A stretch of 64,000 nucleotides of DNA, from the NCBI RefSeq assembly GCF_020966755.1, contig NZ_JAJKFT010000002.1, forward strand, positions 682,001-746,000. The letters run 5' to 3'. The translations under genes and the position numbers were made by a program. Positions 33,761-43,800 of the stretch are shown here, piece by piece (position 1 is the stretch's first letter; each line of letters opens with the position of its first letter). The DNA comes from Blastopirellula sediminis. GTDB taxonomy: Bacteria > Planctomycetota > Planctomycetia > Pirellulales > Pirellulaceae. The notes beneath the pieces are model-generated. The model saw only the letters and a list, made by a program, of their open reading frames with translations. It did no database searches and was not told the DNA's origin.

Positions 33761-34777
33761 ATGGCGCACAACGTTTGTTTGATTGACGGCGACGGCATTG
33801 GTCCCGAGATTACCGCCGCCGTAAAACGGATCATCGAAGCGGCCGGCGTTTCGATCGATTGGCGCCCCGTTCTGGCCGGCGTGACCGCCGTCGAAAAGGA
33901 AGGGGTCCCGCTGCCGAAAGAGACGATCGCCGCGATCAAAGAGACCGGCGTCGCCCTGAAGGGCCCGCTCGCCACCGCGATCGGTAAAGGATTCCGCAGC
34001 GTCAACGTCGGGCTCCGTCAGGAACTGCAGCTTTACGCCAACTTCCGCCCGGCTCGCACCATCCCCGGCGTAAAGACCCGCTTCGATAACGTCGACCTGA
34101 TCGTCATTCGCGAAAACACCGAAGGGCTCTACAGCGGCCTGGAGCATACGGTCGTTCCCGGCGTCGTCGAAAGCCTCCGCGTCATCAGCGAAAAAGCGTC
34201 GCGCCGCATCGCCGTCTTCGCCTTTGAGACGGCCCGCAAGTACAACCGCAAGACGGTGACCTGCGTCCACAAGGCGAACATCCTGAAGCTAAGCGACGGG
34301 CTCTTTCTCGATACCGTCCGCGACGTCGCCACGTCGTATCCCGACATTGAACTGAACGACTGCATCATCGACGCCGCCGCGATGAAGCTGGTGATGGATC
34401 CGACGCAGTTTGAAGTTCTGGTGATGGAAAACCTGTTCGGTGACATCGTCTCGGACCTGGCCAGCGGCCTGGTCGGCGGCTTGGGAGTCACCCCGAGCGG
34501 CAACTACGGCGAAACCGCCGCCATCTTCGAAGCGGTCCACGGCACGGCGCCCGACATCGCCGGCAAAGACCTGGCCAACCCAACCGCGCTGCTGCTGAGC
34601 GCCACGATGATGCTCAAGCACCTGGGCGAAACCGAAGCGGCCGACCGAATCGAAGGCGCACTGCTATCCGTGCTGCAGAATCCGGAAACGCGAACCGGCG
34701 ACCTGGGCGGGAAGTTGTCGACGTCGCAGTTCGCAGAAACGGTGGCGGAAGCTTGTGCGGTGGGGAGCTCGGGGTAA
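33761..34777 (+). CDS. Isocitrate/isopropylmalate dehydrogenase family protein (probably NAD-dependent isocitrate dehydrogenase)
   Basis: A 338-residue beta-decarboxylating dehydrogenase begun at ATG 33761, preceded by GAGGGG. The nucleotide/metal fold is recognised by LIDGDGIGPEITAAVKRII, IVIRENTEGLYSGLEHTV and the signature MENLFGDIVSDLASGLVGGL with GVTPSGNYGE, followed by FEAVHGTAPDIAGKDLANP. The ENTEGLYSG loop and the length are closer to NAD-dependent isocitrate or homoisocitrate dehydrogenase than to LeuB, whose typical LTGGIYFG-like loop is missing. It probably serves the citric acid cycle. No leu or citric acid cycle genes lie beside it. The integron-like island begins just past its 3' end. 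Confidence 0.88.
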   Translation: MAHNVCLIDGDGIGPEITAAVKRIIEAAGVSIDWRPVLAGVTAVEKEGVPLPKETIAAIKETGVALKGPLATAIGKGFRSVNVGLRQELQLYANFRPARTIPGVKTRFDNVDLIVIRENTEGLYSGLEHTVVPGVVESLRVISEKASRRIAVFAFETARKYNRKTVTCVHKANILKLSDGLFLDTVRDVATSYPDIELNDCIIDAAAMKLVMDPTQFEVLVMENLFGDIVSDLASGLVGGLGVTPSGNYGETAAIFEAVHGTAPDIAGKDLANPTALLLSATMMLKHLGETEAADRIEGALLSVLQNPETRTGDLGGKLSTSQFAETVAEACAVGSSG

Positions 34778-35108
34778 GGGTAGCGTCGAACTCTGAGCTC
34801 TTCCGGAGTTCCACAGTTGAACGGAATGACAAAACCTCGCGACGATTGACAACTACTGTTGGACATTCGCCAGCGTAGCGCGGGTGCCACGGCCACGGCT
34901 CTGCGCGGCCATGATTGTGCGCGTCCCAAGCGATGAATCTCCCGCCGCTTGTCCCCCGACTTTGCATCGCAACTGCGACGCCTTAGATGCGGAATTCATG
35001 GCCACACCAAGCCGTGGCGCGCGCAGATCGATTTCATGCTCAGGACACCGCCCTCCTTACGTATTTTGAAGTGGCGGGACTCACAACGATCAGCCAAGTA
35101 CCTGGGAA
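34778..35108. other. Gene-free flank of the integron-like island
   Basis: Lies between the dehydrogenase gene and the outermost attC-like site. It contains GTAGCGCGGGTGCCACGGCC (34876-34895), a sequence type I associate with planctomycete intergenic DNA. Frames here have no protein-like composition and no further attC site was recognised. Confidence 0.4.
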
Positions 35109-35200
35109 GCCCAACGCTGGCCATCACCCGGCACGCGCGAGGGAAGCTACCATGTCAAAAACGGCTGATCGCGTGCTCGGCGTGCATGGCTTGGTTATCC
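35109..35200 (-). other. attC-like recombination site 3
   Basis: On the minus strand it runs from GGATAAC (35200-35194) to GTTGGGC (35115-35109), the latter a perfect GTTRRRY core. The arms GCCATGCAC and GTGATGGC pair with one extrahelical G, and GCACGCG pairs with CGCGTGC inside. Bulged bases of this kind are a hallmark of folded attC sites. Confidence 0.75.
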
Positions 35201-35226
35201 GACCAGTTCGTGTTCCAGCCCTATGC

Positions 35227-35574
35227 CTATGGTACCATCAGAATCAACAGAGCCCACGAAGCCGCCAATAATGCAAGCTTGATGAATAGCCAAATCGGCG
35301 TTCGGTCGGCAATAAGTAACACATGCAGTAGGTAGCCGCCAACACCAAACCAAAAAGTTCCAATCATCAAGATATTGTAGAGAATCGAATGCGGTTGGCC
35401 AGGTGCGGGAGCAACCATCATCGCGTCTGATAGTCCAAGGTAGCGGTGAATCGCAAGCATCAACGCGAAAGGAAGAAAGAACGCGAGTGCAGTGAGGTGC
35501 CAACGCAGCGGCTGTAGCCAACGCTTCCCAAGCGGTTCATTTACAACGATTGGCGGATCATATGTCAATGGCAT
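35227..35574 (-). CDS. Cassette 3 protein: small membrane protein of unknown function
   Basis: A 115-residue protein from ATG 35574 (MPLTYDPPIVVNEPLGKRW). Three hydrophobic segments are visible: LTALAFFLPFALMLAIH, ILMIGTFWFGVGGYLLHVLL and FIKLALLAASWALLILMV. No family is recognised. The ORF lies within a single gene cassette and ends 27 bp before the attC-like site, as expected for cassette cargo. It has no clear promoter of its own, so expression would depend on read-through from the integrase side. Confidence 0.6.
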   Translation of the reverse strand: MPLTYDPPIVVNEPLGKRWLQPLRWHLTALAFFLPFALMLAIHRYLGLSDAMMVAPAPGQPHSILYNILMIGTFWFGVGGYLLHVLLIADRTPIWLFIKLALLAASWALLILMVP

Positions 35575-35601
35575 TTCCAAGTGCGTGCTGTAGTTCTATT
35601 C

Positions 35602-36007
<406 letters not shown>

Positions 36008-36022
36008 CGTAATAACTGCCTC

Positions 36023-36453
<431 letters not shown>

Positions 36454-36495
36454 AACTAGTGTTTATTCAGAACCTTTCCGAATAACGTGCGCACG

Positions 36496-36990
36496 TTAAT
36501 CGGTAACCCGGACGTCGAAATCAGCCAGGCTGCGGACGCCACGTCCTCCCTGGCTCAAAACATGAGCATAAATCATTGTCGTCCTAACGTCACTGTGACC
36601 AAAGAGTTCCTATATCGTGCGGATGTCATAGCCCGCCTCGATCAGATGGGTTGCGAACGAGTGACGGAATGGACGAGCCGTCCCTCGTTTCGTGATATGC
36701 ATTCGACGGGCCGCTGCGGATATTGCCTTCGATAGGGTGGATTCGTGCAGGTGATGACGCCGCCGAATACGACTGCGAGGATCAACGCTCAATCCAGCGG
36801 CGGGAAAAACGTACTTCCCGCGAAAATCGAAGGCCGCCTGTGGAGATTTACGCTCAATGGCATGGGGCAGTTCGACGCTGCCGAAGCCTGCGGCAAGATC
36901 GTCCTCATGGGAATGCCGGGATATCTCGATCTGGCGCCGGAGATCGGACTCCGCAGCTTTTGGAAACATCGTGCGGCGATCCTTTTCGGA
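36496..36990 (-). pseudogene. intI: Integron integrase (intI) pseudogene
   Basis: Conceptual translation gives the C-terminal half of an IntI tyrosine recombinase: EKDRRTMFPKA, LAAGFGSVELPHAIERK, KYVFPAAGLSVDPRS, the IntI-specific RRRHHLHESTLSKAI, PFRHSFATHLIEAGYDIRTI, then [19 protein letters not shown]. Three lesions are seen. An in-frame TAG at 36610-36612 stands where Gln is usual. The catalytic HxxR has become RPFR, losing the histidine. The 5' part is missing: homology ends at about 36990, next to a TGA, so the N-terminal domain and the first catalytic Arg are gone. The catalytic tyrosine (MIYAHV) remains. The gene ends at TAA 36496-36498. Confidence 0.85.
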
Positions 36991-37218
36991 TCAGGGTTCG
37001 TGGTTTTTCGACGCCCATCAGTCCCGCGAAATCTCTCTAAAAAATTCCTCGCGGCAATTCTTCTTTTCGACTGGTCACCGACGCCCTGACCGCTACAACG
37101 CCAACAGAAGTCAACGACGCGTCATGACAAGTCCCTTATTCCCCGTGCTGGAACTTGGCGAAATCTTAGGTCGCCCGGTCCTAGTGTGATTCCTCAATCG
37201 CTACCAGGAGCTTAACTC

Positions 37219-37710
37219 ATGCGTGCTTTGCAATGGATTCTTGCCCCGATGATGCTGATTGCCGCCGTCGCTGTCGTTCGTCCCGCGATGGCTGCCGAGA
37301 AGGCGGAAAAGGATATTGTTGATACGGCGGTCGCCGCCGGACAATTTGAGACGCTGGTCACCGCAGTCAAAGCGGCGGGGCTGGTAGACGCTTTGAAGAG
37401 CGATGGACCATTCACCGTCTTTGCCCCGACCGACGAGGCGTTCGCGAAACTGCCGAAGGGTACGGTCGAGAGCCTGCTGAAAGACAAAGAGAAGCTGGCC
37501 ATGATCCTGAAGTATCATGTCGTCGCCGGTAAGGTCATGGCGGCCGATGCGGCGAAGGTCAAATCGGCCGATACGTTGGCCGAGCAGCCGATCAAGATCT
37601 CGGCGAAAGATGGCGCCGTCATGATCAACGACGCGAAAGTGGTGAAAGCCGACATCGTCACCTCCAACGGCGTGATCCATGTGATCGATACCGTATTGCT
37701 GCCCCAGTAA
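37219..37710 (+). CDS. Secreted fasciclin (FAS1) domain protein
   Basis: A 163-residue protein with a signal peptide ([20 protein letters not shown]) and a single FAS1 domain. The first conserved motif is [20 protein letters not shown] and the last [20 protein letters not shown], with the YH-type motif as [13 protein letters not shown]1 domains mediate adhesion or binding at the cell surface. The length equals one domain plus signal, as in mycobacterial MPT70-like proteins. CAGGAG stands 9 bases upstream of the ATG. A terminator follows, so it is probably transcribed alone. Confidence 0.95.
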   Translation: MRALQWILAPMMLIAAVAVVRPAMAAEKAEKDIVDTAVAAGQFETLVTAVKAAGLVDALKSDGPFTVFAPTDEAFAKLPKGTVESLLKDKEKLAMILKYHVVAGKVMAADAAKVKSADTLAEQPIKISAKDGAVMINDAKVVKADIVTSNGVIHVIDTVLLPQ

Positions 37711-37720
37711 GGCGCGGAAC

Positions 37721-37799
37721 GTTCGCCTCGGCCTGGTGCTGACTCGCAATGTTCTGGAGGGGACGGCGAGAGTCGCAGCGGTCGGGGCGAACCTTTTTT
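37721..37799 (+). terminator. Long-stem intrinsic terminator after the fasciclin gene
   Basis: GTTCGCCTCGGCC (37721-37733) pairs over 13 bp (two G-U) with 37780-37792, enclosing a 46-nt segment that has its own GACTCGC/GCGAGAGTC pairing, and is followed by six T residues (37794-37799). Confidence 0.65.
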
Positions 37800-37848
37800 C
37801 CTTTCGAGAATATCGGGCGGGACTTTCCCGCCTTTATGCATATCACCG

Positions 37849-39219
37849 ATGACGCATCAAGTTTTCCAGCGGCGTAGTGAAATCCCTGTTCCTGTCGAAG
37901 TCGCCTTTGCGTGGCATTTGCGTGAGGGGGCGCTTGCTCGTCTGACGCCTCCCTGGGAATCGGTCACGGTGGAAAAGTACGAGGCTGGTCTGGCCCCTGG
38001 TTCGCAGGCGGTGCTGAAGACCAACATCGGTCCTGTTCCCGTTCGGTGGCTGGCCGAACATCGCACGTTCATTGAGAACGAACTCTTTTCCGACGTGCAG
38101 CTTTCCGGGCCGTTCGCCCATTGGGAGCATGAGCATCGGTTCGGCTCGATCGACAAGCGGCATTGTTATCTCGAAGACCATGTCGAATACTCCGTTCCCG
38201 GGGGTGAACTCGGTAAAATGCTGGGTGGAGCCTATGTTGCGGACAAGCTGGAGCGGATGTTTCGCTATCGCCATGCGACGCTGCTCGCCGACTTGGCCGC
38301 CCATCAGCCGTACTTGGAAAGGGAGGCCATGAAAATCGCCATCAGCGGAGCGTCAGGCTTGGTCGGCAAGTCGCTCACCGCGTTTCTTACGACCGGCGGA
38401 CATGAAGTCGTGCCGCTGACCCGCAGCAAAAGCAAATCCGGCGTCTACTGGAACTACGAACAAGGCGAGATCGACGCCGCTTCGCTGGCCGGCATTGACG
38501 CCGTCGTCCATCTGGCCGGCGAAGGGATCGCCGAGGCTCGCTGGACCGACAAGCAAAAAGCGAAGATCCGCAACTCGCGAGTCGACGGGACGACGTTTCT
38601 CGCCACCCAACTTGCGGCGCTGCCGCAGCCGCCGAAGACGTTGGTCTGCGCGTCGGCGATCGGCTATTACGGCGACTCCGGCGATCAGATCGTCGATGAG
38701 AAGAGCATCGCCGGCGAAGGTTTTCTGCCGGACGTTTGCCGGGCATGGGAGCTTTCGTGCGAACCGGCGGCGATGGCCGGCATTCGGGTCGCAAACGTGC
38801 GGCTCGGCATCGTGCTGAGCCCGCAGGGCGGGGCGCTCGCCAAGATGCTGACTCCGTTCAAGCTAGGGGTCGGCGGCGTGATCGGCAGCGGCAAGCAGTA
38901 CTGGAGCTGGATCACCTTGGACGATGTGATCGGCGGCATCCACCACTGTTTGATGAACGACGAGCTGATCGGCCCGGTCAACCTGACGGCCCCCAACCCG
39001 GCGACCAACCGCGAGTTCACCAAAACGCTCGGTCATGTGCTGCATCGCCCGACGATTTTGCCGGTCCCCAGCTTCGCCGCCAAGTTGGCGATGGGGGAAA
39101 TGGCGAACGACCTGTTGCTCGCCAGCAGCCGAGTCATGCCGACGCGACTGTTAGAAACGAACTACACGTTTCGCGATCCCGAACTGGAGCCGGCCCTGCG
39201 GCGCATTCTTGGACTCTAG
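37849..39219 (+). CDS. SRPBCC domain fused to a TIGR01777 (SDR39U1-like) epimerase
   Basis: A 456-residue protein of two parts. Residues 1-155 read as a START/SRPBCC-type ligand-binding domain (VFQRRSEIPVPVEVAFAWH, then LEDHVEYSVPGGELGKMLGG). Residues 164-456 form an extended short-chain dehydrogenase: KIAISGASGLVGKSL binds the nucleotide, AVVHLAGEGIAEARWTDKQK is the TIGR01777 signature, and ASAIGYYGDSGDQ carries the catalytic Tyr region. YfcH-like epimerases have this form, and the fused N-terminal domain is known in several bacteria. The substrate is unknown. The photolyase gene follows 30 bp downstream; the pairing of YfcH-like and photolyase genes is common and suggests one operon. Confidence 0.9.
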   Translation: MTHQVFQRRSEIPVPVEVAFAWHLREGALARLTPPWESVTVEKYEAGLAPGSQAVLKTNIGPVPVRWLAEHRTFIENELFSDVQLSGPFAHWEHEHRFGSIDKRHCYLEDHVEYSVPGGELGKMLGGAYVADKLERMFRYRHATLLADLAAHQPYLEREAMKIAISGASGLVGKSLTAFLTTGGHEVVPLTRSKSKSGVYWNYEQGEIDAASLAGIDAVVHLAGEGIAEARWTDKQKAKIRNSRVDGTTFLATQLAALPQPPKTLVCASAIGYYGDSGDQIVDEKSIAGEGFLPDVCRAWELSCEPAAMAGIRVANVRLGIVLSPQGGALAKMLTPFKLGVGGVIGSGKQYWSWITLDDVIGGIHHCLMNDELIGPVNLTAPNPATNREFTKTLGHVLHRPTILPVPSFAAKLAMGEMANDLLLASSRVMPTRLLETNYTFRDPELEPALRRILGL

Positions 39220-39249
39220 TATCTCCTTGCCTCCAGAGACGCACCTCCC

Positions 39250-40734
39250 GTGGAAGATTTCCCGCAGCTTCGACTCACCTCGTGTAATGACGCGCCGATC
39301 CGTAGTGACGGCGACTTCGTCCTCTACTGGATGATCGCCAACCGCCGGACGCGGTGTAACTTCAGCTTGCAGCGTGCGGTCGACTGGGCGCAGCATCTGA
39401 ACAAGCCGCTGGTGATCTTTGAGGCGCTCCGGATCGACTATCCCTGGGCGAGTCGCCGTTTCCACCGCTTTGTCATGCAAGGGATGGGCGCCAATGCGGC
39501 GGCGATTGGGCCGACGCCGGCTCTTTATTACCCGTACGTCGAACCGACGAAGGATGCCGATCACGGCCTCTTGGCGGCGCTGGCGAAAAAATCGTGCGTG
39601 ATCGTCACCGACGACTTTCCCTGCTTCTTCTTGCCCCGGATGGTGCGGGCGTTCGCGCGGAAGGTCGACGTGAAGCTGGAAGCGATCGACTCCAACGGGC
39701 TGCTGCCGATGAAGGCCGGCGACCGGACCTTTACCGTCGCCCACAGCTTCCGCCGCTTTCTGCATCACAACCTGCGTGATTACCTGGTCGAGTTCCCGCA
39801 GGAAGAGCCGCTCATCAATGCCAAGATCCCGCGGGCCGAAGCCAGCCTGATCGCCGACATTCAAAAGCGCTATCCGCCGGCGTCGGACGAGCTATTGAAG
39901 GCGACGTCCGATGCACTCGATGTGCTGCCGATCGATCAATCGGTGGGGGACGCCGTCATGGATGGAGGAAGCGTCGCCGCGCAACAGACGCTGACGAGCT
40001 TCCTTTCGAGCAAGCTGGAGCGGTACGGCGACGAGCGCAATTCCCCCGAAGCAGACGTCGCGAGCGGACTTTCGCCGTATCTCCACTTCGGCCATCTCTC
40101 GGCGCACGACGTTTTCGCCCAGTTGGCCTCCCAAGAGAAGTGGGACGTCTCGATGCTGAGCAGCAAGGCGACCGGCTCCCGCGAAGGTTGGTGGAATATG
40201 TCCCTGAGCGCCGAGTCCTTTCTGGACGAGCTGATCACGTGGCGCGAGATCGGCTACAACATGTGCTCCCGCGAGTCGAATTACGATCGCTACGAGTCGC
40301 TTCCCGATTGGGCCCAGGAAACGCTGCAGGATCACGTCCAAGATAAACGCCCCCACCTGTATGACCTGGACCAGCTCGAACAGGGGCGGACCTACGACGA
40401 CCTCTGGAACGCCGCTCAGGGGCAGCTGGTATTAGAAGGGCGAATGCACAACTACCTGCGGATGTTGTGGGGGAAGAAGATTCTGGAGTGGTCGCCAACG
40501 CCGCGAGAGGCCCTGCAGGTGCTAATCCACCTCAACAACAAGTACGCCGTCGACGGGCGAAACCCGAATTCTTACAGCGGCATTTTCTGGTGTCTGGGTC
40601 GGTACGATCGGGCCTGGGGGCCGGAACGGCCGATCTTTGGCAAAATTCGCTACATGAGCAGCGATAATACGGCAAAGAAGATCCCTGTTCGGCGGTATAT
40701 CGAAAACTACGCGCCTAACCGTCTTTTCCGGTAA
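39250..40734 (+). CDS. Class II-like deoxyribodipyrimidine photolyase
   Basis: A 494-residue flavoprotein that uses blue light to split cyclobutane pyrimidine dimers. The start is GTG at 39250. Features of the class II group include DFVLYWMIANRRTRCNFSLQ near the N terminus, SGLSPYLHFGHLSAHDV, ELITWREIGYNMCSRESNYD, RMHNYLRMLWGKKILEWS, and LNNKYAVDGRNPNSYSGIFW ending with RPIFGKIRYMS, a region that binds FAD and forms the electron-transfer tryptophan chain. It lies 30 bp after the epimerase gene on the same strand. Confidence 0.93.
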   Translation: MEDFPQLRLTSCNDAPIRSDGDFVLYWMIANRRTRCNFSLQRAVDWAQHLNKPLVIFEALRIDYPWASRRFHRFVMQGMGANAAAIGPTPALYYPYVEPTKDADHGLLAALAKKSCVIVTDDFPCFFLPRMVRAFARKVDVKLEAIDSNGLLPMKAGDRTFTVAHSFRRFLHHNLRDYLVEFPQEEPLINAKIPRAEASLIADIQKRYPPASDELLKATSDALDVLPIDQSVGDAVMDGGSVAAQQTLTSFLSSKLERYGDERNSPEADVASGLSPYLHFGHLSAHDVFAQLASQEKWDVSMLSSKATGSREGWWNMSLSAESFLDELITWREIGYNMCSRESNYDRYESLPDWAQETLQDHVQDKRPHLYDLDQLEQGRTYDDLWNAAQGQLVLEGRMHNYLRMLWGKKILEWSPTPREALQVLIHLNNKYAVDGRNPNSYSGIFWCLGRYDRAWGPERPIFGKIRYMSSDNTAKKIPVRRYIENYAPNRLFR

Positions 40735-40864
40735 CTCCCCCAAAGGCGAATGGGCGCAGTTTTTCGGATGAACCTCCGCTCCCGCTCGTTGACTAAAGTA
40801 AGATAGAAAGGCTCCCGCCCGACAACATCGCTACAATCCTCCCTCTCCAACCCGATCGATCACC

Positions 40865-43800
40865 ATGATTTTGCGTTCTCTTCTGTCGATCGTCATCGGC
40901 TCGTTTCTCTCGGTCGCCCTCCTCGGCGAAGAAGCGAAGTTCCCCAGCTACGGCCTGATGCCGAAGTCCGAAATCGGCGCGATCCGGTTCCTGGAAAAAC
41001 ATGCCGAAGCGGACGGCCGCGGCGTGGTGGTCGCCGTCTTCGACACTGGGGTCGATCCTGGCGCCGTCGGTTTGCAGAAAACGCCTGACGGTCGGCCGAA
41101 AATCATCGACATGGTCGACGCCTCGGGCAGCGGCGACGTCGATACCTCGACCGTTCGCAAGCCGAACGAAGAGGGGATTCTGGAAGGGCTGACCGGCCGC
41201 CAGTTGACGATTCCCAAGAAGTGGAAATGCCCCAGCGGCGAATATCACGTCGGCATGAAGCGGGGGTACGATCTCTTCCCCGGCGGGCTCGTCAGCCGTT
41301 TGAAGACTGAGCGGAAAAAAGAGTGGGACGAGGCGTTCCGCGCCCAACAGGCGAAGCTAAGCGACGAAATCGAAGCGTTTAACGCCGCTCACGCGAAGCC
41401 GACTGACGAACAAAAAGAAGAGCTGGCCGAGCTGAAAACGCGGCAGAAGGAGCTCGAGAAAGCGCACGGCGCTTGGGATGATCCCGGCCCGATCTACGAC
41501 TGCGTCGTTTTCTTTGACGGCAAAATGTGGCGTGCGGTTTTAGATACCGACGAAGATGGGAAGCTCGACGACCAAAAGCTGATGACCAACTTCCGGGCCG
41601 AGCGGCAATACGCCACCTTCGACGACGAGGGGCTCCTCAACTACGCGCTGAACATCTACGACGACGGCAATATCCTCTCGGTCGTGACCGACTGCGGTAC
41701 GCATGGCACCCACGTCGCCGGCATCATCGCCGCCTACCATCCGGAACATCCCGAGCAAAACGGCATCGCCCCCGGCGCCCAGATCGTGGCGGTGAAGATC
41801 GGCGATACGCGGGTTGGCTCCAACTCGCTCGGCACCGGCGAAACGCGGGGGATGCTCGCCGCGATCGACAACAAGGTCGACCTGATCAACATGAGCTACG
41901 GCGGCGCGGCGCCGATTCCGAACGTCGGCCCGCTGACCGAACTGCAAAATGAAGTCGTCTACAAACATGGGATCATCTGGGTCGCCAGCGCCGGCAACGA
42001 CGGACCGGCCCTTACCTCGGTGACGGCGCCTGGCGGTACCACCTCGTCGATCATCGGCGTCGGCGCCTATGTTTCGCCGGAACTGGCCGAAGTGAGCTAT
42101 TCGCTTCGCGACAAGCTGGAAGAAGTGCCGTACACGTGGAGTTCGCGTGGACCGGCGTCCGACGGCGATCTGGGGGTTGATATCTGCGCTCCCGGCGGCG
42201 CGATCGCTCCCGTTTCGCAATGGGCGCTTACTCCGAAGCAGCTGATGAATGGGACGTCGATGTCCTCGCCTAACGTCTGCGGCGGTTTGGCGGTCCTCGT
42301 TTCGGCCTTGAAACAAGACAAGATTCCCTATTCGCCGACGCTGGTGAAGCGAGCGATCCAGAACAGCGCCCGGGCTTTGAAAGATGGAAGTCCGTTCGCG
42401 ATGGGGCAGGGGCTGTTGCAAGTTGACGCCGCCTACGACTGGCTCGCGGAAAACTCGCACCAGATTGACGCCCGACTCCGCTACGACGTGAAAGTGACCT
42501 CCCATCACAACGACCGCGGCATCTACCTGCGGGAAGCGGTTGATCTGGCGACGACGACCCAGGCCAAGATTGAAGTCGAGCCCCGCTTCCCCGAAGACGT
42601 TCCGAGCGCCGACAAGTCGTCATTCGAGATGAAGGTTCGTCTGGAGTGCGACGCCGAGTGGGTCAAGTCGCCGGAAGTCTTCTTCCTGGCGTACGGCGGC
42701 CGCGACTTTGAGATCGAAGTCGACCCGACGGCGCTTCCGCCGGGCGCCCACTACACCGAAATCCGAGGCTACGACGCCGACAATCAGGCCGCCGGGCCGT
42801 TGTTCCGCGTGCCGATCACCGTGACGCAGACCGTCAAACTGAAGTTGAAAAACACGTGGCAAGAGAAACTGAAATCGTCGGCCGGGCAAGTGGAACGCCG
42901 CTTTATCAATGTTCCGGTCGGCGCGACCTGGGCCGACCTGAAGATCTCGGCCGGCGAGTTCGCTGGTTCGCGTCTGATGGTCGCTCATACGAAGCAACTA
43001 TTGCCGCAAGAGGATAGCCGCGATCAGGAAGAACGCACCTACCTGCGGTTCGTCGAAGGAGAAGTGAAGAACGTCAGCTTTGCGGTCGTCGAGGGGCGGA
43101 CGCTGGAGCTTTGTTTGGCCCATTACTGGAACAGCCTCGGCGACGCCGAATTCGACTGCCAGCTCACGTTCCATTCGCTCGATCCGGTCAATCAGACGAT
43201 CGTCTTTGACGGCGTCGACTATGCGAAGCGGGTCGAAGTGGTCGGCGCATTTGGCCTGGAACATCTTGGCCCGAAAGCGGAGCTTTCGACCTGGCGGCGG
43301 GTGGTTGAGCCGAAAAAAGCGGAGCTGAAACCGCTGTCGGCCGAACGTGATCAGCTGTCGGAGGAGCGTCGCAACTACGGTCTGACGCTAACCTACGACT
43401 TTACGATGGCCGAAGAAGGGGAGGTCAGTCCTCGTCCGTCGGTGATGTCGGACGACTCCGCCTTCGAGATCTGGTCAGGCCGGCTCTGGATGATCTATGA
43501 CAAGAACAAGCAACAGATGGGGGTCGGCGTCTCGGGTCGCTCGGCGAAGCTGCCGAAAGGGGATTATACGCTCCGGCTCTTTCTGCGGCATTTCGATCGC
43601 GAGTCGCTCGAGAAACTGGAAGGGATGCCAATCTTCCTGGATCAAGACCTGAAGTCGAAAGCGTCGCTGCCGGTGCGGCAAAGCTTCGATCAGGTGATGA
43701 GCGGATCGGGCCGATTGTCCGGCCAGAAGATCGCCGACGGCGAGATGGAAGCCTTTTATCTGGGACGTCCGTCCGATAGCGCATTGCCGAAAACGATTGG

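Noticed and set aside
34614-34967. Minus-strand frame at the edge of the integron-like island as a fourth cassette
   Set aside because: It overlaps the 3' end of the dehydrogenase gene, has no attC-like site after it, and its sequence is not protein-like.
36496-36990. A XerC/XerD-type chromosome recombinase fragment
   Set aside because: The RRRHHLHES patch and the wording around FRHSFATHLIEAGYDIRTI are specific to integron integrases, and attC-like sites are next to it.
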